A DNA stretch of 64,000 nt from NCBI GenBank assembly GCA_030849065.1, contig JASAON010001654.1, positions 124,001-188,000 of the forward strand, in the 5' to 3' direction. Below, piece by piece: positions 1 to 10,458 of this stretch. Source of the stretch: Jaenimonas drosophilae (taxonomy: Eukaryota > Euglenozoa > Kinetoplastea > Trypanosomatida > Trypanosomatidae). Made by a program: the position numbers and the translations under genes. The notes below the pieces were generated by a model, which did no database searches, had not been told where the DNA came from, and saw nothing but the letters and a program-made list of their open reading frames with translations. Each line of letters starts with the position of its first letter. The stretch's first letter is position 1.

Positions 1-1636
1 CGTAGCCGTGGGTGATGGCCTCGTCCGAGACGCGCTGCTCGTAGGCCTCGTACTCTGCCGCACAGTCATCAAAGCCCTGGAAGATCTGCTTCCGAATGCA
101 ATACTTCTCGGCAGGAAAGACAATAGGGGCGGTGGCCCTTCCTGTGCGTACCGCCACCGCATCCAAGTCATCGGCCGTCGCTGCCGTGGTATCAATAAAC
201 TGTTGAATGTAGTCCCGTACATCAATGCCAGTGAAGACAATGTCGCTATCCATGGCAATCACCACATCCGAATCTGACATCATTTCCACCTCCAAAAACC
301 GCACATAATCATTAAATCGATCAATGTGGGAGTACGCCTTCCGATAGCCCACGTTGATGATGGGGATGCCTGAGAGAATCGCTGATGCATGTGCGATGCA
401 GCTAAAGCTGTTGGTATCGTTGTAGGCGGAAAGAATTGCCACACGAACCCTATCCAGCGATTGGGGTGGTGCACGTGTGGTGGTGGTGGTGGTGGTGGTA
501 GTGGTTGACTTGCTCGAGTCAACTGCAGATGGCTGCGGGGTCGGGTGATCGCTGTTGTCTGTCACCCCCAACACGTCATAACGTTTCTTGTGGACGAGCA
601 GTGGCTTGCTGTGAAGAAGTTTGTTGGACGGCATGAGAAGGAAGTGACGATTGTCAACGCTCATGGTGTGGTGGAGGTACCGATCACTCACGGTACCAGA
701 ATTGCTCATAATGCTTTGATTGCGGTGTAACTCGGAAACAAGAGAAGTTGTGTTGATGAGCTCTAGTGCATCTGCCCGAAATGTGGTTTCAAAGCGGTGA
801 GGAACCACAGACACCGGAACAACGTTACGAACATTTCCGCCCCACTTGGCGTGGAGACGCGGGCGAGGAGCAAAGCAATGCGCCCGGGAGCGGAAGACGG
901 CACAGTCTCTCATCATGAGCCCATGGGCCAACAGAGCTATTAACATGACTAAAATGGCGGCAAGTATTGTTATTCGTTTTACGTGCTGGACCCGCAGTGT
1001 GCACACCTTGCGACGGCGTTGTGCGCCTCCGTTGACGGCATCACGGCCAGGCCTTGCCCATTGAGATTTTTTGGCGCAATTATGTGTTGTTGGAAGCTCC
1101 GCTAGATCCCCCTCCGGGGAGCTGGAGCAGTAGACCGGTGGCAATGTCTGTACGCCCTCCAGTTGGGTACATCCTCGCCTTCGACCAAAGATGGCGTTGA
1201 CGGCGCGGGTGGCTAAACCTTCACTGTGCCCTTTTCTGACGTGCGTGAAGGACGGTGACCTGCCCTCGAGGTCCCGTCTGTCGTCCAGCTCGTGCTTCGC
1301 CGAGTGTTCCCCTTCTGGGGAGAGCATGCCGGCTGGGAGAGGCAGAAGTGAAAGTGGGGAGGATAACCAGGATGGAACACCAAACTGCAACAGCACCCGC
1401 TGATTAGTAGCTTCGAGTACGTTGCGGTCGCTGTGCATCGGCAGGGGTAGAAAATGGTAGTCCATCGTGAGAAAATCAGTGCCATTATCGGGTGGGCTGT
1501 CAAGAACCAATGACTCGAGTTGTGCTGGGGCCCAGTGCGTCTCTTGTTTATGTTCTCTGGCTGCCTCTGGTATAGAAATATAATGGCTGTGAACATCCTC
1601 ACGGTGGGATGGAAAAATGGGCGTTGCGTTGCCGTA
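1..1636 (-). CDS. Type II membrane glycosyltransferase, PLOD/GT-A-like (C-terminus cut by window edge)
   Basis: The minus-strand frame is open from the first ATG at 1636 to the left edge, about 545 codons, so the C-terminus is missing. It has a low-complexity basic N-terminal region, one hydrophobic anchor (around residues 222-242, codons near 973-911), a poly-Thr run (ACC repeat near 478-505), then a GT-A-type catalytic segment. That segment has a hydrophobic strand followed by a DSD metal-binding motif (codons 250-242) and, downstream, IVFPAEKYC, which resembles the VVFSAE strand of the glycosyltransferase domain of procollagen lysyl hydroxylases and collagen galactosyltransferases. The topology suggests a Golgi or ER enzyme using a UDP-sugar. 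The acceptor is unknown. The start is uncertain: the strongest pyrimidine tract lies just upstream of 1636 and the first AG after it falls inside the frame, so the ATG at 1462 is a real alternative. Family call is by motif only. Confidence 0.7.
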
Positions 1637-2745
1637 CATTGGAAGTAACGCGCGTGAGAACGCAAAGATGGTTCGTGAGGAAGACACACAGGGAGAAGGG
1701 AGAAAATATAAGAAAGTATAAGAAAACGGTGCAACAAACAAAGAAGGAAAAATATCCACTACAAGTTGTAGCACGCGTGCTAGAGATGAGTGCGCTGATG
1801 CGCAGCAACGTGTACACCAAACGTAACGTTGCCGCAGAAGCAGTATCTAACAGTAACTAGAGGGAGAAACAAAGAGAGAAGAAGATGATGGTGAAGAGTC
1901 GCGCATTGTGCAACAAACTACCACATAAGTCAATGATGGAGGCAGCCGCCAAACCACCCAGCAGGTGCAGAAATGAAAACCTTAAATGAAATTGCTGGAA
2001 GGACAAAACTGCTGCATTGGTTTTCTGAGTTTTTTTTTTGTTTGTTGTGGGACTGTGGTGTGTTCACCTAGGGAGGGGTGAATACCACAAACGCCACCAA
2101 TCTTATACGGGCGTCACTGACGTGAAGAGAAGCTTCACACTGGACAGCAATGAAGAACACAGCCTCGCTTACATTGGGGTTGCCCGTTGTCCTCCGCAGA
2201 GCGTACAATACATCAAATGGTATGACTGACGAGATATAGGGAGGGGAAATGGAAGGAACAGAAGAGAAGGGGGGAACATCCCTCTAACCCTGTCATTGTC
2301 AGATGAGTATGGAGGTTGTTGTTCACACCCATCCCCCTAACAAAACACAGACTTCGCCCACGAGCATCGAATACGTTTTAAGAAACTGGAGGCCACTGCG
2401 AAAATCCATGATGTATTGGGGGGAAGGTATATACACAGGGGTAAAGAAATACCTTCAGCTGGTTCTTCGATTCCTCGCTCTCTATCCCTCTCTACTGCAC
2501 ATTCTCCTCCCATGCTCAGCTCACGCACGCCCGGATGACATGGTTGGCGAAGGAGATGGGTCACTGGTCACGATGACACCACAGAGGGGAGTCACGGCAC
2601 ATAGCACAGTACATATACATCTAGATCGACCTCCATCACCACGTCGACGAGATCTGAGAGAGCAGACACAAGATTCAGAAGCTACACAAGCCAAGCCCTA
2701 ACCCTACACTGATCATTTCTGCATCAGGGAGCAGCCATGTGTCAC
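1637..2745. other. Intergenic: 3' UTR of the SNAP-like gene and 5' region of the glycosyltransferase gene
   Basis: No reading frame here looks coding on either strand. The part nearest 1636 holds pyrimidine-rich stretches on the minus strand (about 1660-1760), suitable for trans-splicing of the glycosyltransferase mRNA. The rest is presumed 3' UTR and spacer. Nothing else recognised. Confidence 0.6.
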
Positions 2746-3888
2746 TTACGAGAAGCGCTCAATCTGCTCGTAGAGGTTCTCACGGCACTGCGCCGCAACG
2801 ATGTCGAAGGCGGCATTGTTCTTCGTCGCAGTGTACGTCTTGTACTCGAGGAGGGCCATGTCGAACTCGTTGAGGGAGATGTGGTCGAAGGCGCCCAGGA
2901 TCTTACGGATGAGCTGGTTCTCCTTGCCCTTCTGGAAACCCAGGTCCTGCTCCTGGAGGGAGTCGAAGACCTTGCGGGTGACGTAGAGGGAGTCGAAGAA
3001 CTTGTCGGAGCTTCCGGCACCGCGGGCTAGGACGGCCAGGGTGGCGTACATGAAATACGGGGTAGCAGGGAGGTTGTGGGGGATGCTTCGGGCGTGCTCC
3101 AGGAAGAGCTTCTCGGCCTCCTCGTAGTGGCCAAGCTCAGTGTGAAGAAAGCACATGCGCTCGCGGCAGAAGACGCTGAGGCTGGTATGCATGTTGTACT
3201 TCTTCGTCTTGCGGTAGCTCACCACAGCCTCTGCGTACATCTCAATCGCCTCCTCCTTCTTCTCCAGACGGCAGTCCAGAATATCGGCGGCTTCCTTGCG
3301 GCAGCGGGCGGCCTGGAAGTGAAGGTTCGACTGGTCGTAGCAAGTGGCAAGGCGCTTGAGGCAGTCCACAGTAAGCACAGGGTGGGAAATGCGGAGGTTC
3401 TCCACGCACATCGTCATGGACTGAACGGCCTCATCATCATCCTGAAAGGCGCGGTTGATGAAGGTGGCGTGGATGAAGCACTTGGCCGCCTCATCGGGGA
3501 AGCCGCAAATGGCAAAGACGGAACCCGCATCGTAGAAGCGATCGCGGAGGCCTAACCAGTCCACACAGTTCGAGAGACCGTCGTCGAGAAGCTTCACGGC
3601 AGCGAGGTATGTCTTGCGGGCCTCCTCCAACATACCCTTCAGCTCCTCTCCCTTGTTCACATCGGCGATGACGCCCTCCTCGAGCGGAACCTGCTCATCG
3701 TCTACGTTTTCATTGTAGCGCCTAGAACGGATCGCACGCTCAATCAAGCCCTTGTGGCCCACGTTCTCCTGGGTAGGCTTGTTCCAGCCAGCCTGGTTTC
3801 CGTACATGATCATCTCCATGAACTCCTGTCCATCGGCGGGCTCGTGGTGCATGCCGGGGGCAGCAGCGACTTCTTGGTTGGCAGACAT
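2746..3888 (-). CDS. SNAP-like TPR protein (soluble NSF attachment protein family)
   Basis: 380-aa helical protein. The C-terminal two thirds follow the alpha/gamma-SNAP plan of antiparallel helix pairs: repeated A..CF..A, EEAIEMYAEAV, YEEAEKLFLEHA, and a final block around residues 335-380 with AFDHISLNEFDMALLEY that aligns with the last helices of alpha-SNAP. SNAPs recruit NSF to SNARE complexes for disassembly after membrane fusion in the cytosol. The N-terminal 80-90 residues are an acidic extension not typical of animal alpha-SNAP (about 295 aa). It starts at a true ATG with a pyrimidine tract and AG near 3897 upstream. Codon use is strongly biased to C/G-ending codons, suggesting high expression. 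Another TPR-like cytosolic protein cannot be excluded. Confidence 0.6.
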   Translation of the reverse strand: MSANQEVAAAPGMHHEPADGQEFMEMIMYGNQAGWNKPTQENVGHKGLIERAIRSRRYNENVDDEQVPLEEGVIADVNKGEELKGMLEEARKTYLAAVKLLDDGLSNCVDWLGLRDRFYDAGSVFAICGFPDEAAKCFIHATFINRAFQDDDEAVQSMTMCVENLRISHPVLTVDCLKRLATCYDQSNLHFQAARCRKEAADILDCRLEKKEEAIEMYAEAVVSYRKTKKYNMHTSLSVFCRERMCFLHTELGHYEEAEKLFLEHARSIPHNLPATPYFMYATLAVLARGAGSSDKFFDSLYVTRKVFDSLQEQDLGFQKGKENQLIRKILGAFDHISLNEFDMALLEYKTYTATKNNAAFDIVAAQCRENLYEQIERFS

Positions 3889-4235
3889 ACTGTTCTCTTG
3901 TGGGGTTGAAGAGTGTGTGTATGTGGAGAGGAAGTAAATGTGGGAGTCACGTGGAGATGTCCTGTCTGGGAAGATGAAAACCCTTGGGAGATCCTACCGG
4001 TATAGAAATATACACTGGGCTTGGTTCACAAAAAAAAAGAAAAATAAACAAAGAACAAGAAGAGAAGAAACAGATGCACCAGCCACATGAGAACTATAAC
4101 AGTGGTATATCCATGCAGACATTAAGTGTGAAGCAATCAATTTTTTTTTTTTAAAGGTGCAGTGGTCATGCCCATCTTTAGCCGTAATGCAAGAAAACTT
4201 TAGTCGTCCAACGCGTATCAACACCCATGTCACCC

Positions 4236-5063
4236 TCACAGCGGAACATTGCACTGACGGAAGAAGCTGAAGACCCCCTGTGCTGCTGTTTCACCAAGCT
4301 GATACATCTGCATCAATTCCTCAGTGGATAGATTGGCTGCCGCGGCACTGTGGCTGCTACTTCGACTAAGTGACGTACACAGAACACCACCACCACTGAG
4401 TGGGTTGGAGAAGGTGAAGGTTCCGCAGGCACGCACAAGGTAGCGGCCATCTGTCATGACTAATAAACCCTTCTCCTCTGCAAGCGTGGGATCGAGGACG
4501 AGCTCTGGAGAGGAAGCCACCGCGCTGGCTGCATCAACAGGAGCAATGGCCAGTATAGTAACCGCGGCTGCCGTCGTGCGGCATGGCAGGCCAGCATCCA
4601 ACAGGGCCGCCATCATGGCGTTGACGCAAGTTGCGAGAAGGCTTCCATCGCAGTGAAGGATGGTGACGTCGATGGAAATCACGCACCGAGGAAAGCGATC
4701 GAGCAGGACTACCGCCTCCGCCACGGTTTGCAGGGTTGAGAGAAGGTCTGCGGAGTCTTCGTTGAGGGTGTTGCGCTGCCTCTCCATCACCGCCAGCCTC
4801 TGGGCACCACCGGCGGATGGAACGATGTGCTGGTCGTCCATGTGAATGACACGCATGTGAATGTGGCAGCGTTCGTAGTCTTCTTGCTTGGAGAGTGTGG
4901 GGCCCTGAACCGAGACCGTCACAGACGTCTGGCCCTGTGTGTAGGAGCAGCTTCCATCAAATTGGTTGAGGATCGACAGTTGCAGCTCCCTTGCCCGAAG
5001 TTCATGCACCAGCCGTCCATCTCCGCGCTGCTGCAACTTCTGTGAAGGAGAAGCAGCCGACAT
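4236..5063 (-). CDS. RRP46: Exosome RNase PH-domain subunit, RRP46/EXOSC5-like
   Basis: 275-aa RNase PH-fold protein. Close to human EXOSC5 are the N-terminal FDGSCSYTQGQTSV element (EXOSC5: PDGSASFLQGDTSV), the central DGSLLATCVNAMMAALLDAG helix (EXOSC5: GSLLACCLNAACMALVDAG) and LVLDPT with a following acidic pair. The protein would be one of the six ring subunits of the nuclear and cytoplasmic exosome, which trims rRNA and degrades RNA; ring subunits in most eukaryotes are catalytically inactive. In trypanosomes the counterpart is called RRP41B or RRP46. I start at the ATG at 5063 (MSAAS) because the frame further upstream, to 5114, has no other ATG. It ends in TGA at 4236. Confidence 0.8.
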   Translation of the reverse strand: MSAASPSQKLQQRGDGRLVHELRARELQLSILNQFDGSCSYTQGQTSVTVSVQGPTLSKQEDYERCHIHMRVIHMDDQHIVPSAGGAQRLAVMERQRNTLNEDSADLLSTLQTVAEAVVLLDRFPRCVISIDVTILHCDGSLLATCVNAMMAALLDAGLPCRTTAAAVTILAIAPVDAASAVASSPELVLDPTLAEEKGLLVMTDGRYLVRACGTFTFSNPLSGGGVLCTSLSRSSSHSAAAANLSTEELMQMYQLGETAAQGVFSFFRQCNVPL

Positions 5064-5277
5064 GCTGCGCGATGCGTGGTAGATATGCTTGTGTGTTGTG
5101 TGTGTGTGCTTCACCTACCTAGCCAATCTACTTTCAAGTGGAAGTTTCACCACGTGGGACACAAGAAGAATGAAGTACAATGCAAACGGGGCACACCATC
5201 TTACCAGTGACATGATTTGACGTGATTTGTGTAAACTCGAGCGAGGGGGCTGGGTAAATGTCAACAAGAACAGCATC

Positions 5278-6708
5278 CTACGACTTATGTGATGACGTAT
5301 GCACACGTCGTCGTGTTTGTTCGTAGTACATAACACCCGTCATGACCAGCATCAGCCCAAGCAGATGCACGGCCGTAAAGGATCGACGATAGACGAGGTA
5401 GCTACACACCACGGTGATCATTTTTCGTAGCGTAGTGACCAATACCGCTGATGTACTGTTGTAATCCTCAATGATCTTCAGTAAAACCAACGTTCCCGCG
5501 GTGCTGCACACCGAGGCCGATACAACGTTTGAAGCAAAGTCAACGATCCAACTCTCAGTGGGAGACGACGACGAAAGAAGCCCATCAAACGATGAGGCAT
5601 TCACCATCATCGTGGGTGTTGGATCTGTTGTACTCGTCCAGAGAAAGGATATAGAATAGCGGATAACAAGGCAACAGGCATATCCGAGACTGGCAAAGAA
5701 GTTCAGCCAAAACACAATTTCTGAAGCGGGAGACATGCTGAGATCTTGATCGTCCTCACCGTGTTCTGTTGGCTTGAGTGCCTCGCGTTGACGTAGACAG
5801 AACATCTCCTCGAGGATGTACAACAGTGCATCGAGGAGATTGGACGTGATGATGCAGCCGAAGCCCAGTGCATACGTGACCGTACGTAGAGACATGGCAG
5901 ACATTCTAGCAACTACGGAATGCACCACAGTTGCCGTGGGCTTAGCCGTGGAGGAGACTTCACTGCTCTGAGTGGTGGCCAACATGAAGAGAATGAGACC
6001 ACCCACCGTCACCAAGCAGGCAGCAAACTCGTGCGAACACATGTAATGCGCAAGCTTACTATCCTTCATGAACGTCCACACGTGGCGTCGTGTGGACGCG
6101 TGCCCCATCGACGACACACTAGGTGCCAGTGGGGCAATGTCGTGTGGTGCCCCACCATGACCACCACACAATCTGCGGAGTGAGAGGAACCTCAGCGAGG
6201 GCCAGGCCAGTGACAGAGGTTGATGATGATCGGTTACCATGGCCCGAAGTAGTGCCGCGCAAAGCAGCTTGCTCGACTTGAAGACAACCTGGACCGGGTA
6301 AGAGAGGATCAGTGAAGTGGTGTTGGTCAAGAAGAGACTCGCCGACATTAAAATGGACATGAGGACGTAGTAACGAAGTGGGGTGTGGCTCAGAAGGCTG
6401 TGGGACACATGATGAGCTAAAACGGCCATGATGGATTTCCTCCTCCTTCCGTTGAAGGTTTCGACATGTCGTTGCTGCTGCAGATGCGTATACAACGTAC
6501 CCAGGACATGATGGGCAAGGGTAAGGACGGCACAACTGGCGGTTTCCACGAAGGACAACCACAGGAGTAAGTCTCTGTCAAACCATGGCAGCATGAACAC
6601 CCTCTCTGTCAAGAAAGAGTGCAGGCCATGAAAAAGGATCACGATGGCAGCCAACAACGCCAGCTGTGAGGTTCCACCTTTCCCACAGGAACCATGATGC
6701 AGCCGCAT
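5278..6708 (-). CDS. SLC35B-type nucleotide-sugar/PAPS transporter (UAA family)
   Basis: 476-aa polytopic membrane protein with roughly ten hydrophobic segments. Two family hallmarks are visible: a motif reading SYPVQVVFKSSKLL in the middle (SLC35B signature, usually YP.Q...KS.K) and near the C-terminus a TTLRKMITVVCSYLVY helix followed by a GLMLVMTGVMYYEQ helix, the usual final pair of UDP-sugar and PAPS transporters. Such proteins exchange a nucleotide sugar or PAPS for the monophosphate across the Golgi or ER membrane. The substrate cannot be read from sequence. It is longer than typical members (320-430 aa) because of hydrophilic loops, one His-rich around residues 160-200 and one acidic around 310-325. 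It lies two genes away from a glycosyltransferase, but gene order carries little functional meaning in these genomes. Confidence 0.75.
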   Translation of the reverse strand: MRLHHGSCGKGGTSQLALLAAIVILFHGLHSFLTERVFMLPWFDRDLLLWLSFVETASCAVLTLAHHVLGTLYTHLQQQRHVETFNGRRRKSIMAVLAHHVSHSLLSHTPLRYYVLMSILMSASLFLTNTTSLILSYPVQVVFKSSKLLCAALLRAMVTDHHQPLSLAWPSLRFLSLRRLCGGHGGAPHDIAPLAPSVSSMGHASTRRHVWTFMKDSKLAHYMCSHEFAACLVTVGGLILFMLATTQSSEVSSTAKPTATVVHSVVARMSAMSLRTVTYALGFGCIITSNLLDALLYILEEMFCLRQREALKPTEHGEDDQDLSMSPASEIVFWLNFFASLGYACCLVIRYSISFLWTSTTDPTPTMMVNASSFDGLLSSSSPTESWIVDFASNVVSASVCSTAGTLVLLKIIEDYNSTSAVLVTTLRKMITVVCSYLVYRRSFTAVHLLGLMLVMTGVMYYEQTRRRVHTSSHKS

Positions 6709-6901
6709 GCCGCCCCTCTACATGTGGGGCACTACAAGACCGATGTAAGTAGGAAGAAGAGATGATCGACAGAAAAAATGAAGATGCGTGAGGGAGAGGG
6801 CATCGCGAGCAATCATAAGTGGAGGAAGAACCGGAGTCTTGGTGAGTGAAAACCTCTTCCGTTGGTTACTTGTCTGTGATAGATCATTGTGTACGTGTGT
6901 T

Positions 6902-8683
6902 TTACCCCATGGTCGTCGTCCACCCCTTCTTGAAGATGTTGCGCATACGTGCGCACGACTCCAATGCCCGTCGCAGGTGATCGTGCTCGACCCCCGCAAC
7001 CTCCATCGCCCGAAGAATCTCCGCAGCGTCGATTGGGCTGAGCGAATCCCCAATCTGCCCGGCACGAGTTCCGAGCTCGACGTAAAAATTAACGACAGGG
7101 TATGAGGAGTTGCCGCCATTGGCGTCCATGCGCCGTTGCCGGTACACATCTGCCCCATTGTACCGCAGCTTTGCATAGGCCATCAGCAAGGTTCGTAGCT
7201 CCGGCCCACGAAGTTGGTGAAGATGATCCACGCACATGGGGGCAGCTTGAGATAACAGCTGGGCGGTTTCCGTTGTGTGCACCTCAAAGACAAGGATAGC
7301 CCACAACAACACCGCAACGTCACGGACATGCAATTCATCCACCAACCGCTCATTGTGCGTGTTGAGTCGTTGGTGGTGGTCGTGACGGTCTTGCAGCAAA
7401 AGATTGACGCAGACCTGCGTGTAGGCCTGGCCAACCATAAAGGGTATTATCAGAGAGGACACGGAGGTGGAGAGGGGAAGAAAGGCGTTGCCGCGCTGGC
7501 TGTTTGGCATGGACACGTCCTCCTCATGATTGGATAGGCACACGCGAAGAATGCCCACCAACCTCGACAGGAGTCGTCGATCCATCACCTGGCCATTTTG
7601 GTGTGCAGTGGCATCCTTCATCTGCAGGACAAGTTGCTCGACGCACCACTCCTCCACACGCACCTCCTCCTTCACGCGCGCATCACCACCTGAGCGCGCA
7701 GGTTGAAGGACCACTGAGGTGACACCACCACTCTCCCGTGGAAGCACGCACGACGCACCAAACATGTCAAGAAGCTGCACCACGGACAGCTGAACTGCCT
7801 TGTTCTCTGCCGACCAGACGAGTGTTGCCAAGAGATGGCGGATACCGTTGAGACAGCCAGTGGCACGGATATGGATATCCATTTGCTGTGTGGTGATGAA
7901 GCCTGCCGTGTGTGCGGGCAGAGCGGAGAGCAGCTCCACCACGCGCTGCAGACGACGAAGAAGATGAAATGCGGCGATACCGGATTGATCAGGATGGGGT
8001 CGTCCGGGTTCGTCTGTCCTCTTGTTGCTACGTGGATGATAGACTTCATGTGCTGCCGCTGCGTAGTGGGCAGGTGTCAGAGAACGTAGTGTTCGCTCCA
8101 TCTGACCGCACACCTCAAAGAGAATGGCCTCCATGGAATACAGGGAATCTCCATGTGCATCTTGGCCGGGCAATGGAACCTGAGAATCACGTGGGGCTTG
8201 CATCGACAGACGCCGCCGGAGCTCTGACTCCCCTCGTCGAAGATTGGCCATGGCCTGGAAAAGCTCGCTTCGTATGCGCCGTGCGTTGCCACGGCTCATC
8301 TGACGATCAACCAACTGGAGAAGATGCTGCTGAACGCCTCTTGGAGGACGTTGCGTTGCGGCTGTGGGCTGTGATGGGCCACGTTTCCTGTTCGGTGGAG
8401 AAACAGTCTCACTTGGTGTAATCGACCACTCCAGCAATCCATCGGAACTGCCCGCTGTGCCACCAGCTTCATGGCTGTACTCCTCACTGCGGGTGTACTT
8501 GTTGTTGTTGCATCGAACATAGTGCATGAAAGCACTTCGGTTGTTGGCTGCCACCTCACCTTCACCATCACGTGACGGTGCCCGCCTCGATGGTGTGGCG
8601 CTAGCGCTAGAAAGATGTCGTGCGCTGAGACCGTTGGCGGAGAAAATCGCCAACGATCGACTACGCCATGCAACTCGTCTCAT
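6902..8683 (-). CDS. Unrecognised protein with mitochondrial-type presequence
   Basis: 593 aa, not recognised. The N-terminus begins MRRVAWRSRS, rich in Arg, Ser and Ala without acidic residues for about 35 residues, a plausible mitochondrial targeting peptide. Residues 40-170 are low complexity. The remainder is predicted mostly alpha-helical (HLLRRLQRVVELLSAL, VRDVAVLLWAILVF, LRTLLMAYAKLRYN), with a C-terminal IDAAEILRAMEVAGV helix. This helical-repeat texture recalls kinetoplastid mitochondrial RNA-binding or ribosomal assembly proteins (RAP or octotricopeptide type), but no repeat consensus is clear enough to claim one. The frame is uninterrupted and co-oriented with its neighbours. Confidence 0.7.
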   Translation of the reverse strand: MRRVAWRSRSLAIFSANGLSARHLSSASATPSRRAPSRDGEGEVAANNRSAFMHYVRCNNNKYTRSEEYSHEAGGTAGSSDGLLEWSITPSETVSPPNRKRGPSQPTAATQRPPRGVQQHLLQLVDRQMSRGNARRIRSELFQAMANLRRGESELRRRLSMQAPRDSQVPLPGQDAHGDSLYSMEAILFEVCGQMERTLRSLTPAHYAAAAHEVYHPRSNKRTDEPGRPHPDQSGIAAFHLLRRLQRVVELLSALPAHTAGFITTQQMDIHIRATGCLNGIRHLLATLVWSAENKAVQLSVVQLLDMFGASCVLPRESGGVTSVVLQPARSGGDARVKEEVRVEEWCVEQLVLQMKDATAHQNGQVMDRRLLSRLVGILRVCLSNHEEDVSMPNSQRGNAFLPLSTSVSSLIIPFMVGQAYTQVCVNLLLQDRHDHHQRLNTHNERLVDELHVRDVAVLLWAILVFEVHTTETAQLLSQAAPMCVDHLHQLRGPELRTLLMAYAKLRYNGADVYRQRRMDANGGNSSYPVVNFYVELGTRAGQIGDSLSPIDAAEILRAMEVAGVEHDHLRRALESCARMRNIFKKGWTTTMG

Positions 8684-9387
8684 CCTAAATGCGCAACACT
8701 CAGAGGACTACCGCCGCACGTTGGTGGTACGTTCGGCTAAGAAATATTAACGACATCCACATCACCATCAAAGATAAGAGATAGATGTTGGGGAGAACAA
8801 AAAAGAAAGTGGAGTTCCGTTGGAACTGTGAAGCACTTCCATGACTTTCCCAGAGGCTTTCCACAATACATGAGCATGATGAGATTGATAAACGTGGAAG
8901 ATGGGGACTGTAGCAGTGCCCGCAATTGCACCAAAATAGAAAATTAATTTCTTTTTCCCTCGTTACCCACCCCTATTGGTTCCGCACGCGTGCCACTATA
9001 TTAAGACACAAAATGGAGTAAAGAACCCGACATGTCACCCCCTGATATCCAAGGTCCTCTACCATTTGCTTCAGCGATGCAAGAGAACATCGTCGACGAA
9101 GATAAAAACTCCTTCACCTACATTTGAACCGAAACCCACGTCCGTCCACAAGAAACGTGCTTCAACGAGTAAGCATCTTGACACAGCAGGTTGAACCCCC
9201 TACTAAAAAAAGAGAGAAGGCGCGGAAAAACTCGGCGCATCACGCACCGTTTATTGACGGCCATTTTCTGCCTCAACATCTTCCTTCATTCTTATCCCAC
9301 TTCGTTGTTGTTTGGCTCACACAAAAACGCCCGCAGGCTATACCGTTGACGATCCATCGCGTCGCACCATCAACCGTCCCATTGACA
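8684..9387. other. Intergenic spacer between CK2 alpha and the presequence protein
   Basis: About 700 bases without a supported gene. It should hold the CK2 alpha 3' UTR (right part) and the 5' UTR and splice signals of the gene starting at 8683 (left part). It is AT-richer than the flanking genes. Nothing further recognised. Confidence 0.55.
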
Positions 9388-10458
9388 CTACACCAGAGGA
9401 TATTGCTCCTGAATTCCACCCTTGTGCAGCTCCTCACGCACAGGGGCGAAGTAGGGGTGCTCCATCGCCTCATGCGCGGTGATGCGATCCTGATGGTCAA
9501 ACTGCAACATCCTATCCAAGAGATCAAGGGCCTGGGCGTCGCACCAGGGGGTTCCTATGGTGACCATGGATGCCCACTGACGGGGCTCACTCGGCAGCTT
9601 CTTAAAGCAGTCCTTCACCTCGCTTGGGATCGTGGCGTTGTACTTCTTAACGTAACGGGTGAGCTGCTTCGTGCCAAAGACTTGAATCAGCCGCACGAGC
9701 TGGTCCTCGTTGCTGTCCCCAGGGAAGAAGGGATCACGGCGGAAGAGAAGACCAGCAAAGACACAGCCCAGACACCAAATATCTAAGGAGAAGTCGTACT
9801 TGCGGAAGCCCACCAACAGCTCAGGTCCCTTGTAGTGGCGTGTGGCCACACCACAATTCAGTGACTCCCCATGCAGGTAGTACTCGGCTAATCCCCAGTC
9901 AATTACACGAATGATTCGGTTGGCATGGTCGATCATCACATTCTGAGGCTTGATGTCGCGATGGAAGATACCCCGGCGGTGAGCAAAGTCAAGCGCACGC
10001 AGGATTTCGTAAATGTAGTAGCGCATGTCGAAGTTGGTCAAGAGACCTTCCTGCATGAGAGTACGCAGGTTGACGGCATTATTCACGTACTCCGTCACCA
10101 GAATGGGGGTTTGATAGGTGGGATCTTTTAACACGTCAAGAAGACGAACAATGTTAGGACCACCGCAGAGGTTGCGCAGGATGGAAATCTCACGCTTGAT
10201 CTTGCGATAGCGAACGGGTTTAAGGATCTTCAACACGCACACACATCCATTATCATTGTTACGGCCACGAAACACCTCTGAGTACTTACCTCGACCAATC
10301 TTCTGGTGCAGCTCGTACGCTCTAATATCATCGTTGAAGTTCATTACTGCATGCTCATAATCATAGTAGCTCGTGTGGAGTGACTTGCACACCATCCAAA
10401 AGGGATGCTCGTACTGCGCAGCACGCCCATTATCATCATCCGATGAGTGTGAAGACAT
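9388..10458 (-). CDS. CK2A: Casein kinase 2, catalytic alpha subunit
   Basis: 356-aa Ser/Thr kinase. Diagnostic CK2 alpha features: glycine loop GRGKYSEVF (residues 55-63), catalytic K77, the basic substrate-recognition stretch PVRYRKIKRE (81-90, slightly less basic than the usual KKKKIKRE), HRDIKPQNVMID (166-177), DWG in place of DFG (187-189) and the activation-segment KGPELLV. CK2 is a constitutively active tetrameric kinase with beta subunits, acting in nucleus and cytosol on acidic Ser/Thr sites. I start at the ATG at 10458 (MSSHSSDDD); the frame extends upstream without another ATG. A predicted trans-splice acceptor sits at 10508, giving a short 5' UTR. Kinase length is normal for the family. 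Confidence 0.95.
   Translation of the reverse strand: MSSHSSDDDNGRAAQYEHPFWMVCKSLHTSYYDYEHAVMNFNDDIRAYELHQKIGRGKYSEVFRGRNNDNGCVCVLKILKPVRYRKIKREISILRNLCGGPNIVRLLDVLKDPTYQTPILVTEYVNNAVNLRTLMQEGLLTNFDMRYYIYEILRALDFAHRRGIFHRDIKPQNVMIDHANRIIRVIDWGLAEYYLHGESLNCGVATRHYKGPELLVGFRKYDFSLDIWCLGCVFAGLLFRRDPFFPGDSNEDQLVRLIQVFGTKQLTRYVKKYNATIPSEVKDCFKKLPSEPRQWASMVTIGTPWCDAQALDLLDRMLQFDHQDRITAHEAMEHPYFAPVREELHKGGIQEQYPLV

Noticed and set aside
2742..3030. Overlapping frames inside the SNAP-like gene
   Set aside because: Shadow frames produced by codon bias; the SNAP-like frame has coherent TPR structure.
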